Source: RFSX01 sp964591455 (GTDB lineage Bacteria; Bacteroidota; Bacteroidia; Chitinophagales; Saprospiraceae). From it: 64,000 bases of DNA. Location of the stretch: positions 129,112 through 193,111 of the forward strand of contig CAZQDZ010000003.1 of assembly GCA_964591455.1 (NCBI GenBank), in the 5' to 3' direction. A program made the position numbers and the translations under genes. Shown here in pieces: positions 45,058 through 53,669 of this stretch. Below the pieces are notes generated by a model. It did not search any database, was not told the DNA's origin, and worked only from the letters and a program-made list of their open reading frames with translations. How positions within the stretch are numbered: the first letter of the stretch is position 1; every line of letters starts with the position of its first letter.

Positions 45058-45573
45058 TTGAGTACAAAGGATAAGACCCTGAATCAAGAAGACTTATCGG
45101 GTATCTCCTCGATAAGTAAATACAAAATACATATTGCAGTATCCGATTGGAACTCGGAGATTACTCAAGTTTTATTGGACGGTGCCAAATCCACGCTTAT
45201 CAAATTAGGTGCTGAGAAAAATGATATACACATAGTTCATGTACCTGGGACTTTTGAGTTGCCAGTGGCTGCTAAAGCTCTTCTTAGCTGTAAAAGTGCA
45301 GATGCAGTCATTTGTCTTGGATGTGTAATCAAAGGAGAGACAGAACATGATCAATTTATCAATCAGTCAGTGGCGAATGCGCTGAATCAGTTAGCCATCT
45401 TGTCAGGGAAGCCTATCACTTTTGGTGTCTTGACAGTGAATAATCTACAACAAGCTAAAGACAGAGCAGGAGGTAAGTATGGTAATAAAGGCACAGAAGC
45501 AGCTATAACTGCAGCAAAGATGGTTCACTTGCATAAAGAATTGGAGAAACCAGGAGGCAAGATTGGATTCTAA
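45058..45573 (+). CDS. ribH: 6,7-dimethyl-8-ribityllumazine synthase
   Basis: 171 residues. Penultimate enzyme of riboflavin synthesis. Motifs: VSDWNSEIT, PGTFELPVAAKALL, and CLGCVIKGETEHDQFI with the catalytic His. Starts at TTG 45058; no ATG is available before the conserved region, and the ~20 extra N-terminal residues are normal for the phylum. It follows the TPR gene by 12 bases and is probably cotranscribed. Its last 4 bases overlap the end of convergent pyrC. No other rib gene and no FMN riboswitch seen here. Confidence 0.93.
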   Translation: MSTKDKTLNQEDLSGISSISKYKIHIAVSDWNSEITQVLLDGAKSTLIKLGAEKNDIHIVHVPGTFELPVAAKALLSCKSADAVICLGCVIKGETEHDQFINQSVANALNQLAILSGKPITFGVLTVNNLQQAKDRAGGKYGNKGTEAAITAAKMVHLHKELEKPGGKIGF

Positions 45574-46913
45574 TTAAACATTAATCTCTTCCCACTTTTT
45601 GCACCAGTTAGTTTTTCGTTTTCGTACACAAAACTTCCATTACACATTGTACTTATAACTTTACCATTCAATTCAAATCCTTCTAAGGGAGTCCAACCAC
45701 ATTTGTATTCCAGTTGGTTAGACTTTACTTTCCATTTCTTATTAGGATCCACGACTAGAATATCGGCATAGGCACCTTCGTCTAGATATCCTCTGTCTTT
45801 CACTCTAAATAATTGAGCCGGTGCATGACACATTTTTTCCACAATGAACTCCTTGCTTAGTGCACTGCTATGGTAAAAAGATAACATCATGGATAGACTA
45901 TGTTGTAACAATGGTAGTCCAGAAGGTGCATTGATATATGGTTTACTTTTTTCCTCGATTGTGTGTGGGGCATGGTCTGTAGCTATAACATCAAAGTATC
46001 CATTCTTAAGGCCTTCTAACAAAGCTTCTTTGTCATTTGTAGATTTAATCGCAGGATTACATTTGACCTTATTGCCTAAAGCATGGTAGAAGCTATCATC
46101 AAAAAACAGATGATGCACACATACTTCCGCGGTAATCTTTTTATCCAGAAGGGGAATGTCATTATCAAACAAGTAAATTTCCTTTTCTGTACTTATGTGT
46201 AAAATGTGAAGTCTTGTACCATTTTTACGAGCTAAGTCTATTGCCATACTAGATGATAGATAGCATCCATCAGCATTTCTAATAATCGGATGATGTATAG
46301 CGTTTAGGTCATTGCCATACTTCCGCTTAGCCAATTCTAAATTTTTCCTAATAGTACTTTCATCTTCGCAATGAGTTGCTATAAGCATATCTACTTTAGA
46401 GAATAAGTTCGACAAGGTCTGCTGATCATCTACAAGCATATTTCCTGTGCTGGAACCCATAAAAATTTTTACGCCACATACTTTTGAAGAATCTGTCTTT
46501 AAGACCTCTTCTATATTATCATTGGTTGCACCCATGTAGAAGCTGTAATTTACAGTAGAGGATTCAGATGCGATATCGTATTTATTCTGCAGTAATTCTT
46601 GAGTTGTTGAGGTAGGATTTGTATTAGGCATTTCCATAAAAGAAGTAACACCACCGACCGCGGCTGCTTTGGATTCAGATCCAATATTTGCCTTATGTGT
46701 ATATCCAGGCTCCCTGAAGTGAACCTGATCATCTATAATACCTGGTATTACCCATTTTCCCTTTACATCTATAGTTCTAGCGTTAGGAGCAGTCAAATGC
46801 TTGCCTATACGTTCTATTCTTTCCTCCTTAACCAATATGTCTCCTTCCAAAGACTTTCCTCGGTTAATGATTATTGCATTCTTAAGTAAAATTTGCGTAG
46901 ACTGGTCACTCAT
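45570..46913 (-). CDS. pyrC: Dihydroorotase (class I)
   Basis: 447 residues. Zinc amidohydrolase that closes the dihydroorotate ring in pyrimidine synthesis. The family start reads WVIPGIIDDQVHFREPGYTH. The first metal His of the usual HxHFREPG is Gln here; as I recall, Bacteroidota dihydroorotases share this. Other motifs are intact: GGVTSFMEMPNTNP, ATHCEDE, LHILHISTEKE, VCVHHLFF and ATDHAPH (catalytic Asp). The start codon ATG is at 46911-46913. It is divergent from purK across a 72-base gap that contains palindromes. Class I length and motifs are normal. Confidence 0.93.
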   Translation of the reverse strand: MSDQSTQILLKNAIIINRGKSLEGDILVKEERIERIGKHLTAPNARTIDVKGKWVIPGIIDDQVHFREPGYTHKANIGSESKAAAVGGVTSFMEMPNTNPTSTTQELLQNKYDIASESSTVNYSFYMGATNDNIEEVLKTDSSKVCGVKIFMGSSTGNMLVDDQQTLSNLFSKVDMLIATHCEDESTIRKNLELAKRKYGNDLNAIHHPIIRNADGCYLSSSMAIDLARKNGTRLHILHISTEKEIYLFDNDIPLLDKKITAEVCVHHLFFDDSFYHALGNKVKCNPAIKSTNDKEALLEGLKNGYFDVIATDHAPHTIEEKSKPYINAPSGLPLLQHSLSMMLSFYHSSALSKEFIVEKMCHAPAQLFRVKDRGYLDEGAYADILVVDPNKKWKVKSNQLEYKCGWTPLEGFELNGKVISTMCNGSFVYENEKLTGAKSGKRLMFN

Positions 46914-46927
46914 ATTTTTTTAGTGAT

Positions 46928-46960
46928 TTCGAATTCGAAGGTATGGATTATCAATACCTT
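46928..46960. promoter_or_regulatory. Candidate operator: overlapping palindromes between pyrC and purK
   Basis: TTCGAATTCGAA (46928-46939) is a perfect 12-bp palindrome. Overlapping it by two bases, AAGGTAT (46938-46944) and ATACCTT (46954-46960) form a 7-bp inverted repeat with a 9-base spacer. The second arm overlaps the purK -7 box. A regulator binding here could control both pyrimidine and purine genes. Confidence 0.4.
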
Positions 46961-46962
46961 TG
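46955..46962 (+). promoter_or_regulatory. purK -7 box (TACCTTTG)
   Basis: Exact TAnnTTTG match; predicted start near 46968, about 18 bases before the GTG at 46986. The palindromes overlap this site and its -33 region. Confidence 0.5.
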
Positions 46963-46985
46963 CAGCATAATCTATAAACAAACTC

Positions 46986-48140
46986 GTGAATAAGAAGATA
47001 GGTGTTCTAGGTGGTGGGCAGTTAGGTAAAATGCTCTTACAAGAAGTTACAAAATATGATCAAGAGATTTGGTTCATGGATGCGACCTTCGATTCACCCG
47101 TGGGAAGTATTTATCCTTATTTTGTACAAGGAGATTTCAGAAAGTATGAAGACGTAATGGCCTTTGGAAGTGAAATGGATATCTTGACAGTAGAGATAGA
47201 AAATGTAAATACTAAAGCCTTGGCTGAGTTGGAGGCTACTGGTGTGGTTGTACGTCCTCAGAGTTACGTCTTGGATATCATAAAGGATAAAGGGATTCAG
47301 AAGCAATTTTATTTAGAGAATAGTATTCCGAGTTCAGACTTTTTTTTGGCAGTAGACAGTAATGAAATAGTGAATAAGATAGAGTCTGGTGTATTAGCGC
47401 TGCCTTTTGTGCAGAAAGCAAGAACAGCAGGTTATGATGGGAAGGGAGTAAAGGTTATATCATCTAAAGACGAGCTACATGATATTATGGATGTTCCTTC
47501 CGTTATAGAAAATCTGGTAGCTATCAAAAAGGAATTGGCCATTATTGTTGGATGTAACAGTAATAAGCAAAAGACTTTTTTCCCAGTGACGGAAATGGTT
47601 TTCAATAAGGAAGGACACCTACTAGATTATTTACAGTGTCCAGCAGACATCTCAGAATCCACTGTAAAAGCCTGTATTGAGATTGCAGACAAGATTGTAT
47701 CTGCTTTGGGTATTATCGGATTATTGGCCGTAGAGTTATTCCTTACCGATGACAACCAAATTCTTGTCAATGAAGTAGCACCACGACCACATAACTCTGG
47801 ACACCATACCATCGATGCAGGCTCACATTCTCAGTATAATATTCATTTGAGAAGTCTTATGGATTGGGATATGCCTGAAATTACACAAGAAGAAACTGCA
47901 CTGATGATAAATCTCCTTGGAGAGAAAGATCATGTCGGAGCTACAAAGTATGAAGGCTTAGCCAAGGTTATGACTTATGAGAAGGTTTATCCACATCTCT
48001 ATGGAAAAAAGCAAACCAGACCTCTTAGAAAAATGGGTCATGTGAATATTGTAGGAAATAGTATTGCTGAGGTTAAAGAGAAATTGACATTAGTAAAATC
48101 AAATCTTAAAGTTAAAGCATGGGAAAACAAGTCGGAATAA
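46986..48140 (+). CDS. purK: N5-carboxyaminoimidazole ribonucleotide synthase
   Basis: 384 residues. ATP-grasp enzyme that carboxylates AIR to N5-CAIR, the first half of the purE/purK step of purine synthesis. Motifs: IGVLGGGQLGKMLLQE, VEIENVNTKALAEL, PFVQKARTAGYDGKGVKV, LAVELFLTDDNQILVNEVAPRPHNSGHHTIDA. Starts at GTG 46986. The last 22 bases overlap purE, so translation is coupled. Confidence 0.95.
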   Translation: MNKKIGVLGGGQLGKMLLQEVTKYDQEIWFMDATFDSPVGSIYPYFVQGDFRKYEDVMAFGSEMDILTVEIENVNTKALAELEATGVVVRPQSYVLDIIKDKGIQKQFYLENSIPSSDFFLAVDSNEIVNKIESGVLALPFVQKARTAGYDGKGVKVISSKDELHDIMDVPSVIENLVAIKKELAIIVGCNSNKQKTFFPVTEMVFNKEGHLLDYLQCPADISESTVKACIEIADKIVSALGIIGLLAVELFLTDDNQILVNEVAPRPHNSGHHTIDAGSHSQYNIHLRSLMDWDMPEITQEETALMINLLGEKDHVGATKYEGLAKVMTYEKVYPHLYGKKQTRPLRKMGHVNIVGNSIAEVKEKLTLVKSNLKVKAWENKSE

Positions 48141-48616
48141 TAATGGGGTCTGATTCAGATCTACCAGTCATGCAAGCAGCTGCAGACATTTTGGATGAGC
48201 TGAAGGTAAGCTATGAAATGACGGTTGTTTCAGCCCATCGAACACCATTGCGTATGGTAGACTATGCCCGCACTGCTGTAGGTAGAGGTGTAAAAGTGAT
48301 TATTGCTGGAGCCGGTGGTGCAGCTCATTTGCCAGGCATGGTTGCCTCATTGACTGACTTGCCTGTGATTGGTGTGCCTATTAAATCTTCTAACTCTATA
48401 GATGGATGGGACAGTATTTTGTCTATACTCCAGATGCCTAATGGAGTGCCAGTAGCCACAGTAGCATTGAACGGCGCTAAGAATGCTGGTATATTGGCGG
48501 CAAGGATAATTGGCCAAGCAGAAAGTGAATTACAATCCAGATTAACTGCTTATAGAGAAAACATGAAATCTGCAGTGTTGGAAAAAGCTAAATCAGTGGA
48601 GAAACATAATAAGTAA
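48119..48616 (+). CDS. purE: N5-carboxyaminoimidazole ribonucleotide mutase
   Basis: 165 residues. Class I PurE: IIMGSDSDLPVMQAAADIL (CAIR-binding Ser), VVSAHRTPLRM (catalytic His), GAGGAAHLPGMVASLT, and PVIGVPIKSSNSIDGWDSILSILQMP. It makes CAIR from N5-CAIR. Overlaps purK by 22 bases; a strong terminator follows at 48641-48684. Confidence 0.95.
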   Translation: MGKQVGIIMGSDSDLPVMQAAADILDELKVSYEMTVVSAHRTPLRMVDYARTAVGRGVKVIIAGAGGAAHLPGMVASLTDLPVIGVPIKSSNSIDGWDSILSILQMPNGVPVATVALNGAKNAGILAARIIGQAESELQSRLTAYRENMKSAVLEKAKSVEKHNK

Positions 48617-48640
48617 TTTATCTCTAGCACTGTACTTATG

Positions 48641-48684
48641 AAAATGGCTGCATTAGAAAATTCTGATGCAGCCATTTTAGTTTA
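48641..48684 (+). terminator. purE intrinsic terminator
   Basis: AAAATGGCTGCAT (48641-48653) pairs with ATGCAGCCATTTT (48666-48678); the loop has a further short stem (AGAA/TTCT). A T-rich tail follows (TAGTTTATTATT). It may also stop transcription from the convergent ompA-like gene. Confidence 0.85.
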
Positions 48685-48703
48685 TTATTATTTAGTATGC
48701 TTA

Positions 48704-50245
48704 TTATCTCGGCACCAAGTTAAACACTACTCTCCTATTCAATTTTCTTCCCTGCAAATTATCGTTAGAAGAAATAGGTCTTGATTCACCATACCCAATG
48801 TGATTCATACGGTCAGATGATATTAAAGACCGATCCTTTAGATATTCGAAGCATGCTCGTGCTCTTCTTTCTGAGAGTAATTGATTATTGACAGAGCTAC
48901 CTACATTATCGGTATGACCTTCTATGATTAGATTATAATCAGGGTATCTCTGAAGCAACTGCCCTATTTGGTTCAGTACTGGATAAGACTCAGATTTCAA
49001 AGTGGCTTTTCCCGTATCAAAAGAGACTGCTCTCATAGCTACCTCTAATACATCTCTATCATCTCTAGTTATTTCAGGGCATCCACCTGAGGCTACAGTA
49101 CCTGGAGAGTTAGGACATTTGTCTCTGGTATCATCTATCCCATCTCCATCACTATCCGGACATCCATTAAAGGCAGCTATTCCAGCTCTGTCAGGACATC
49201 TATCTACGTTATCTGCTACACCATCACCATCTCTATCCTGAATTCTATTGACAGGACATCCATCATCACCATCTCCTCTCAGATTTGGACACTTGTCGCT
49301 TGCATCAGGTACACCATCGCCATCACTATCTGGTGCTATATCAGGCGCTTCATCAGGACAGCCATTATTTGCTTTTGTTCCAGCCTTATTAGGACACTCA
49401 TCATCATTATCAGAAATGCCATCACCATCTGAATCAGGGCAGCCTTTGAAAACACCAACGCCTGGAATAGAAGGACAATCATCTCTGTAATCAGGTATTC
49501 CATCTTCATCCTTATCAGGACATCCCTTAAGAGCAATAGGTCCTGCAAATTGTGGACACAAGTCTATGTCATCTTCAAGCCCATCGCCATCACTATCTAA
49601 TTTCATTTCTTCTTTCTCCATTGGAATGATGTCAGCAGGTGCCGGAGCCCCAAATAGATAACTGAACCCTAAGCCATGGTGTAAGTTATTTCTGTTCTCA
49701 GAAAGTGAGAATCGATACTCTGACTGCCAATTGATAAAAATGTGATCATTGATTCTGAAATTTAGACCAGCACCAAAAGGAATCTGGACATTAAACTCAC
49801 CTTCATCTTCCACTACACCACCAGCGCCTGCAAGTACGTAAGGAATGACTGATTGATCTAAATTGGTAGGACTATTAAATTGGTATTGAGCTTGTAAGTC
49901 AGCACCGAATACATTCCTATGAACACAGTTAGATAAGTTATCTCTTTCTTCACTTCTGTTAACTACACCTGCTTTGATAGGGAGATATATATTAAAATTA
50001 CGTGTAATCATTTTAGATATCCCAATTTCAAATCCATAATGGTAGTCATTAAAATCAGTTATACTACCGCCATTTTGAGATTGGTAATCCAAAATGAGCG
50101 CCTTGTATGTTAGGCCATAAGGGTAATGAGAACGCGTGCTGTCTGCTTCTATTAAATTCTGACTAGATAATGGTGTAAAGGTCTGACCATTCCCAGATGT
50201 CTGACTCAGAATTACAAATGCTATAATTATTATTAATTGCTTCAT
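48704..50245 (-). CDS. OmpA-family outer-membrane protein with six TSP3 calcium repeats
   Basis: 513 residues from ATG 50243-50245, which gives a good signal peptide (MKQLIIIIAFVILSQTSGNGQ) and suits the promoter at 50290. An N-terminal barrel-like domain (residues ~20-210) is followed by six thrombospondin type 3 repeats (DSDGDGxxDxxDxCP) that bind calcium, then an OmpA C-terminal domain (IIEGHTDNVGSSVNNQLLSERRA, IGYGESRPISSN, RRVVF) that binds peptidoglycan. It links the outer membrane to the cell wall. A one-base-shifted minus ORF overlapping the repeats is a shadow. Confidence 0.92.
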   Translation of the reverse strand: MKQLIIIIAFVILSQTSGNGQTFTPLSSQNLIEADSTRSHYPYGLTYKALILDYQSQNGGSITDFNDYHYGFEIGISKMITRNFNIYLPIKAGVVNRSEERDNLSNCVHRNVFGADLQAQYQFNSPTNLDQSVIPYVLAGAGGVVEDEGEFNVQIPFGAGLNFRINDHIFINWQSEYRFSLSENRNNLHHGLGFSYLFGAPAPADIIPMEKEEMKLDSDGDGLEDDIDLCPQFAGPIALKGCPDKDEDGIPDYRDDCPSIPGVGVFKGCPDSDGDGISDNDDECPNKAGTKANNGCPDEAPDIAPDSDGDGVPDASDKCPNLRGDGDDGCPVNRIQDRDGDGVADNVDRCPDRAGIAAFNGCPDSDGDGIDDTRDKCPNSPGTVASGGCPEITRDDRDVLEVAMRAVSFDTGKATLKSESYPVLNQIGQLLQRYPDYNLIIEGHTDNVGSSVNNQLLSERRARACFEYLKDRSLISSDRMNHIGYGESRPISSNDNLQGRKLNRRVVFNLVPR

Positions 50246-50289
50246 AAAATCCATTCTATTGGATGCATTGATAAACATTTACCAAGCTT

Positions 50290-50297
50290 CAAAGATA
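50290..50297 (-). promoter_or_regulatory. ompA-like gene -7 box (TATCTTTG, minus strand)
   Basis: Exact TAnnTTTG match; predicted start near 50284, about 39 bases before ATG 50245. Confidence 0.5.
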
Positions 50298-50388
50298 ACG
50301 TTTAGTTTCTAAAATTGTGCCCTATATGTCTAAATATAATTATTGTACGCATGTATTTATGATTGATATACAATAGGTTAGAGTGAGT

Positions 50389-50886
50389 TTAGGACATAGA
50401 CTCAAAATAGCCTGTTTCTCTGTTTTTTCTGACGTTATCCCAATTAAAATACCGACCATTCATGGCGATGTAGATGCCAGGCTCCAGTGTCTGGACAAAT
50501 GCTAAGGCAGAACCTAAATTAAAAAATCCATCAGATGAATTACCAAAAGCAATAGGTATCATAGCACCTGTAAGAACAATCGTCTTGGATCCTAACTGGT
50601 TCCCTTCAAGATAACGTGCTGTTTCCACCATTGTGTCAGTACCATGTGTTATAAGTATTCTTTCACTGGATGAATTCAAGCATTCTTCGAGAATTTGGGC
50701 TCTATGATCAGCAGTCATCTCTAGACTGTCTATCATCATTAGCTTCTTAACATCTAAGGCTAGCGTAGATCTGCCTTGCTTAAACATATCAATGAGATGG
50801 GTGTCTTGAAAATAGAGCTCACCTGTAATGTAGTTATAGTCTTTATCGAATGTACCTCCTGTCACAAATATTTGAATCTCAACCAT
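50389..50886 (-). CDS. Compact asparaginase (type I N-terminal domain only)
   Basis: 165 residues from ATG 50884-50886; a longer reading would overlap the aminotransferase promoter. Motifs of the asparaginase/glutaminase N-terminal domain are complete: FVTGGTFDK (nucleophile Thr), ITHGTDTMVETA (second catalytic Thr-Asp) and VLTGAM. The C-terminal domain of the usual ~330-residue enzyme is absent. Such short forms exist in several bacteria, so this need not be a truncation. Substrate may be asparagine or another amide. Divergent from the aminotransferase gene. Confidence 0.8.
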   Translation of the reverse strand: MVEIQIFVTGGTFDKDYNYITGELYFQDTHLIDMFKQGRSTLALDVKKLMMIDSLEMTADHRAQILEECLNSSSERILITHGTDTMVETARYLEGNQLGSKTIVLTGAMIPIAFGNSSDGFFNLGSALAFVQTLEPGIYIAMNGRYFNWDNVRKNRETGYFESMS

Positions 50887-50917
50887 TTTTACTGAATTGA
50901 TAAATAAAAAATGAAAA

Positions 50918-50950
50918 TTTGTCTGGAGACGAAAGTTAGTTATACTTTTG
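50918..50950 (+). promoter_or_regulatory. Aminotransferase promoter (-33 TTTG, -7 TACTTTTG)
   Basis: TTTG at 50918-50921 and an exact TAnnTTTG at 50943-50950, 21 bases apart, close to the ideal Bacteroidota spacing. Predicted start near 50956, before ATG 50971; the upstream in-frame ATG at 50911 would lie upstream of it. Confidence 0.55.
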
Positions 50951-50970
50951 AGATTGTAATAAAATGTTAT

Positions 50971-52170
50971 ATGTCCAATCAATTATTATCGAGTCGCCTG
51001 AAAAACATGACTGAGTCTGCTACCATTAAAATGGCTCAAAAAGCAAGAGAATTAAAGGCGCAAGGTGTAGACGTCATTAGCTTAAGTCTGGGTGAACCAG
51101 ACTTTGATACGCCAGACTATATAAAAGCGGCAGCCACTAAAGCCTTGACTGAAGGAAAGACAAAGTATACCGCTGTCCCTGGTGACATGGCTTTGCGTAA
51201 AGCAATCAGTCATAAGTTTAAAAGAGATAATGGACTTGATTACGACCCTAGTCAAATAGTCGTTTCTAATGGTGCCAAGCAATGCATAGCAAACGTATGC
51301 TTAGCACTACTCGACCCTGGAGATGAGGTCATTATATTCACACCTTATTGGGTTTCATATTTCGAAATTGTGAAGTTTGCCTCTGGTACTCCAAAACCAC
51401 TATATGCTGGAATAGATCAGGACTTTAAAGTGACGCCTGTACAACTGGAAGAAGCGATAACTGACAAGACGAAGATGATCATCTTCTCTTCTCCAAGTAA
51501 CCCAACTGGCAGTTCTTATTCACGGAGCGAATTAGAAAGCTTAGCTAAGGTAATAAGTTCGAAAGAAAAATTGTTTGTACTCGCAGATGAGATTTATGAG
51601 TATATCCTGTTTGAAGGGACAAATCCAAGCATTGCCTCACTACCTAATATGGCAGACAAAACCATTACCATCAATGGCATGTCTAAAGGATTCGCCATGA
51701 CTGGCTGGCGCTTAGGATATATGGGTGCTCCAAAATGGTTAGCATCAGCCTGTGCTAAAGTACAAGGTCAGTTTACTTCAGGTGCGACGGCCTTCGGTCA
51801 GGCAGCAGCAGCGGATGCGTTAATGAAAGACCCAAGTCAACTTTCCTATATGAAAGATAAGTTTCTGGAACGCAAGAATTTGGTTAAGCGACTTTTAGAT
51901 GATATACCTGGCGTCAAAACAAATGAACCACAGGGCGCTTTCTATTTCTTTCCAGATATCTCAGACTACTTCGGTAAGTCTAATGGACAGAGGACAATCA
52001 AAGATGCCAATGATTTTGTAGATGTATTACTTGATGAGGCCCATGTGGCAGTGGTAACAGGTGAAGCATTTGGGGATTCAAATTCCTTTAGATTATCATA
52101 TGCATCCTCCAATGAAATTTTGGAAGAAGCTATGAGTCGAATCAAAAAAACTTTGTCGACCTACAGCTAA
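50971..52170 (+). CDS. Class I pyridoxal-phosphate aminotransferase (aspartate aminotransferase type)
   Basis: 399 residues from ATG 50971, which gives the standard start (MSNQLLSSRLKNMTESATIKMAQKARELKAQG). Motifs: SLGEPDFDTP, SNGAKQCI, SSPSNPTGS, DEIYEYI, and the PLP Lys in INGMSKGFAMTGWRLGY. Probably a cytoplasmic aspartate/prephenate-type aminotransferase; exact substrate not fixed by sequence. Its stop directly abuts the stop of the next convergent gene. Confidence 0.9.
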   Translation: MSNQLLSSRLKNMTESATIKMAQKARELKAQGVDVISLSLGEPDFDTPDYIKAAATKALTEGKTKYTAVPGDMALRKAISHKFKRDNGLDYDPSQIVVSNGAKQCIANVCLALLDPGDEVIIFTPYWVSYFEIVKFASGTPKPLYAGIDQDFKVTPVQLEEAITDKTKMIIFSSPSNPTGSSYSRSELESLAKVISSKEKLFVLADEIYEYILFEGTNPSIASLPNMADKTITINGMSKGFAMTGWRLGYMGAPKWLASACAKVQGQFTSGATAFGQAAAADALMKDPSQLSYMKDKFLERKNLVKRLLDDIPGVKTNEPQGAFYFFPDISDYFGKSNGQRTIKDANDFVDVLLDEAHVAVVTGEAFGDSNSFRLSYASSNEILEEAMSRIKKTLSTYS

Positions 52171-53598
52171 CTAGTTTGGAATGAGCTCTTCTCTTTTATC
52201 TTGTTTAAGAATTTCAAGCATAGCGCCTTCCAGTTGTTCTGCACCTAAATTTTTGAGAAGGATTTCTCTGTCCTTGTTTAGGATGTAAACTTTTGGTGTA
52301 GATGTCACATTGTATTTAAGTTTAAATCGTGAACGATGGTATTCGTCTGCAGCATTGATAAACCCTAGCATATCCTTTTCTTCTAGCGCTTCCCAACAAG
52401 TTTTAGTCTTATCTTGATGCTTTGTACATATGGCGAATGTCTTTACGCCTGAAGCTTTCCACTTTTCATTGAACTTGACATAATCAGGCATCGTTTTAGT
52501 ACAGTGGCCACAGTCAGGAGCCCAAAATAATAATATCAGATACTCATAGTCTATATCAGAAATTGAAATTGGAGTGCCGTCCTCCTTGTACACTTTTATA
52601 TCTGCGCCTATCTTCCCTATCAATGATGGTCTAATCTTATTAGCATTATCTACAATCTTCAGTAAGTTTTCTTCACTGACCCAAGGTGCTTTCTCAGCAG
52701 CATAATAATTATCTATTAGATGTACATAGATGGCATCGTATCCTATGATTTTACTATTGCCATATTTACTTAGAAAATTACTTAGATAGTATTGGTAAGT
52801 TCTCTCCGCAGGCATCATCTCACCTAGGAGAAAATCTAGACTGGTAATAATACTATCAGGATAATTAGATGTCAATCTATCAATATAGGTATCAATTTTT
52901 GGTTGAATCAGTCCAATATTCATAGAGAGTGGATCCGCCAAATCCAAATTGTCAAAGAAGTGTGCCTTGTAGTATAGATACCTTTCAAGTTGTCCTTCTT
53001 TGGTATCTGGAAATTCTGGCAGTTCTATTTCTTTGTTAGCTCTGAGCACTTTTCCTGTAATAGAATTAGGATATTTCTCTAATATCTTATTCTGATGACT
53101 AGCTACTTTAGTATCTAATTTTTCTAAGTTAGTTTTGAATGCATCTGCATTCTTTTCATTAGACTCCAGAGCAGCTATAGTATCCCTTAATTGCTGAGCT
53201 TCTGGCCTCATTTCATTGAGAAACTCAATATAATTTTGGAAGTTTGTATTGTCTTCAGAATTGTGATAGGTAACCTTAGTTTTATCGTTGTAGTCGTAGC
53301 TGATTCCAAATACCTTGTTATCTTCATTGACATTAAATTGTACAAATTCATTATCTGGATTGGTCAGTAAAATATAAATACCTGCGGACAATGTATCTTC
53401 ACCTGTCAACTTGAACTGACCTTTATTCTCAGCTAGTAATGTATCCTGAACCAACTGCTTATCAGCATAATAGTAGCCGACTACAAGCGTATCGTTCTCA
53501 TAGTTCTTAATATCAATACTTATATCATACTGAGCAGCTAATGGCAATACGCCAAATACGAAAAACAGAACTAATAAATTTTTAATCAAATCTTCCAT
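52171..53598 (-). CDS. TlpA-like thioredoxin-domain exported protein with DUF4369/DUF5106-type N-terminal regions
   Basis: 475 residues. Signal peptide (NLLVLFFVFGVLPLAAQ), a beta-rich DUF4369-like domain (residues ~20-110), a helical DUF5106-like middle, and a thioredoxin domain with CGHC in LLFWAPDCGHCTKTMPDY and a cis-Pro region (TSTPKVYIL). It should act in the periplasm as a disulfide reductase or isomerase. Partner unknown. Its stop abuts the aminotransferase stop with no room for a terminator. Confidence 0.82.
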   Translation of the reverse strand: MEDLIKNLLVLFFVFGVLPLAAQYDISIDIKNYENDTLVVGYYYADKQLVQDTLLAENKGQFKLTGEDTLSAGIYILLTNPDNEFVQFNVNEDNKVFGISYDYNDKTKVTYHNSEDNTNFQNYIEFLNEMRPEAQQLRDTIAALESNEKNADAFKTNLEKLDTKVASHQNKILEKYPNSITGKVLRANKEIELPEFPDTKEGQLERYLYYKAHFFDNLDLADPLSMNIGLIQPKIDTYIDRLTSNYPDSIITSLDFLLGEMMPAERTYQYYLSNFLSKYGNSKIIGYDAIYVHLIDNYYAAEKAPWVSEENLLKIVDNANKIRPSLIGKIGADIKVYKEDGTPISISDIDYEYLILLFWAPDCGHCTKTMPDYVKFNEKWKASGVKTFAICTKHQDKTKTCWEALEEKDMLGFINAADEYHRSRFKLKYNVTSTPKVYILNKDREILLKNLGAEQLEGAMLEILKQDKREELIPN

Positions 53599-53669
53599 AT
53601 TACAAAGAACTGTTACAGTATATGAAGTATCTATAGCAATGCTGACTTTAATAAATTTTTAATACGACT

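Noticed and set aside
49002..49548. Frames across the TSP3 repeats of the OmpA-family gene
   Set aside because: Asp/Gly/Pro-rich repeats keep other frames open; no independent evidence.
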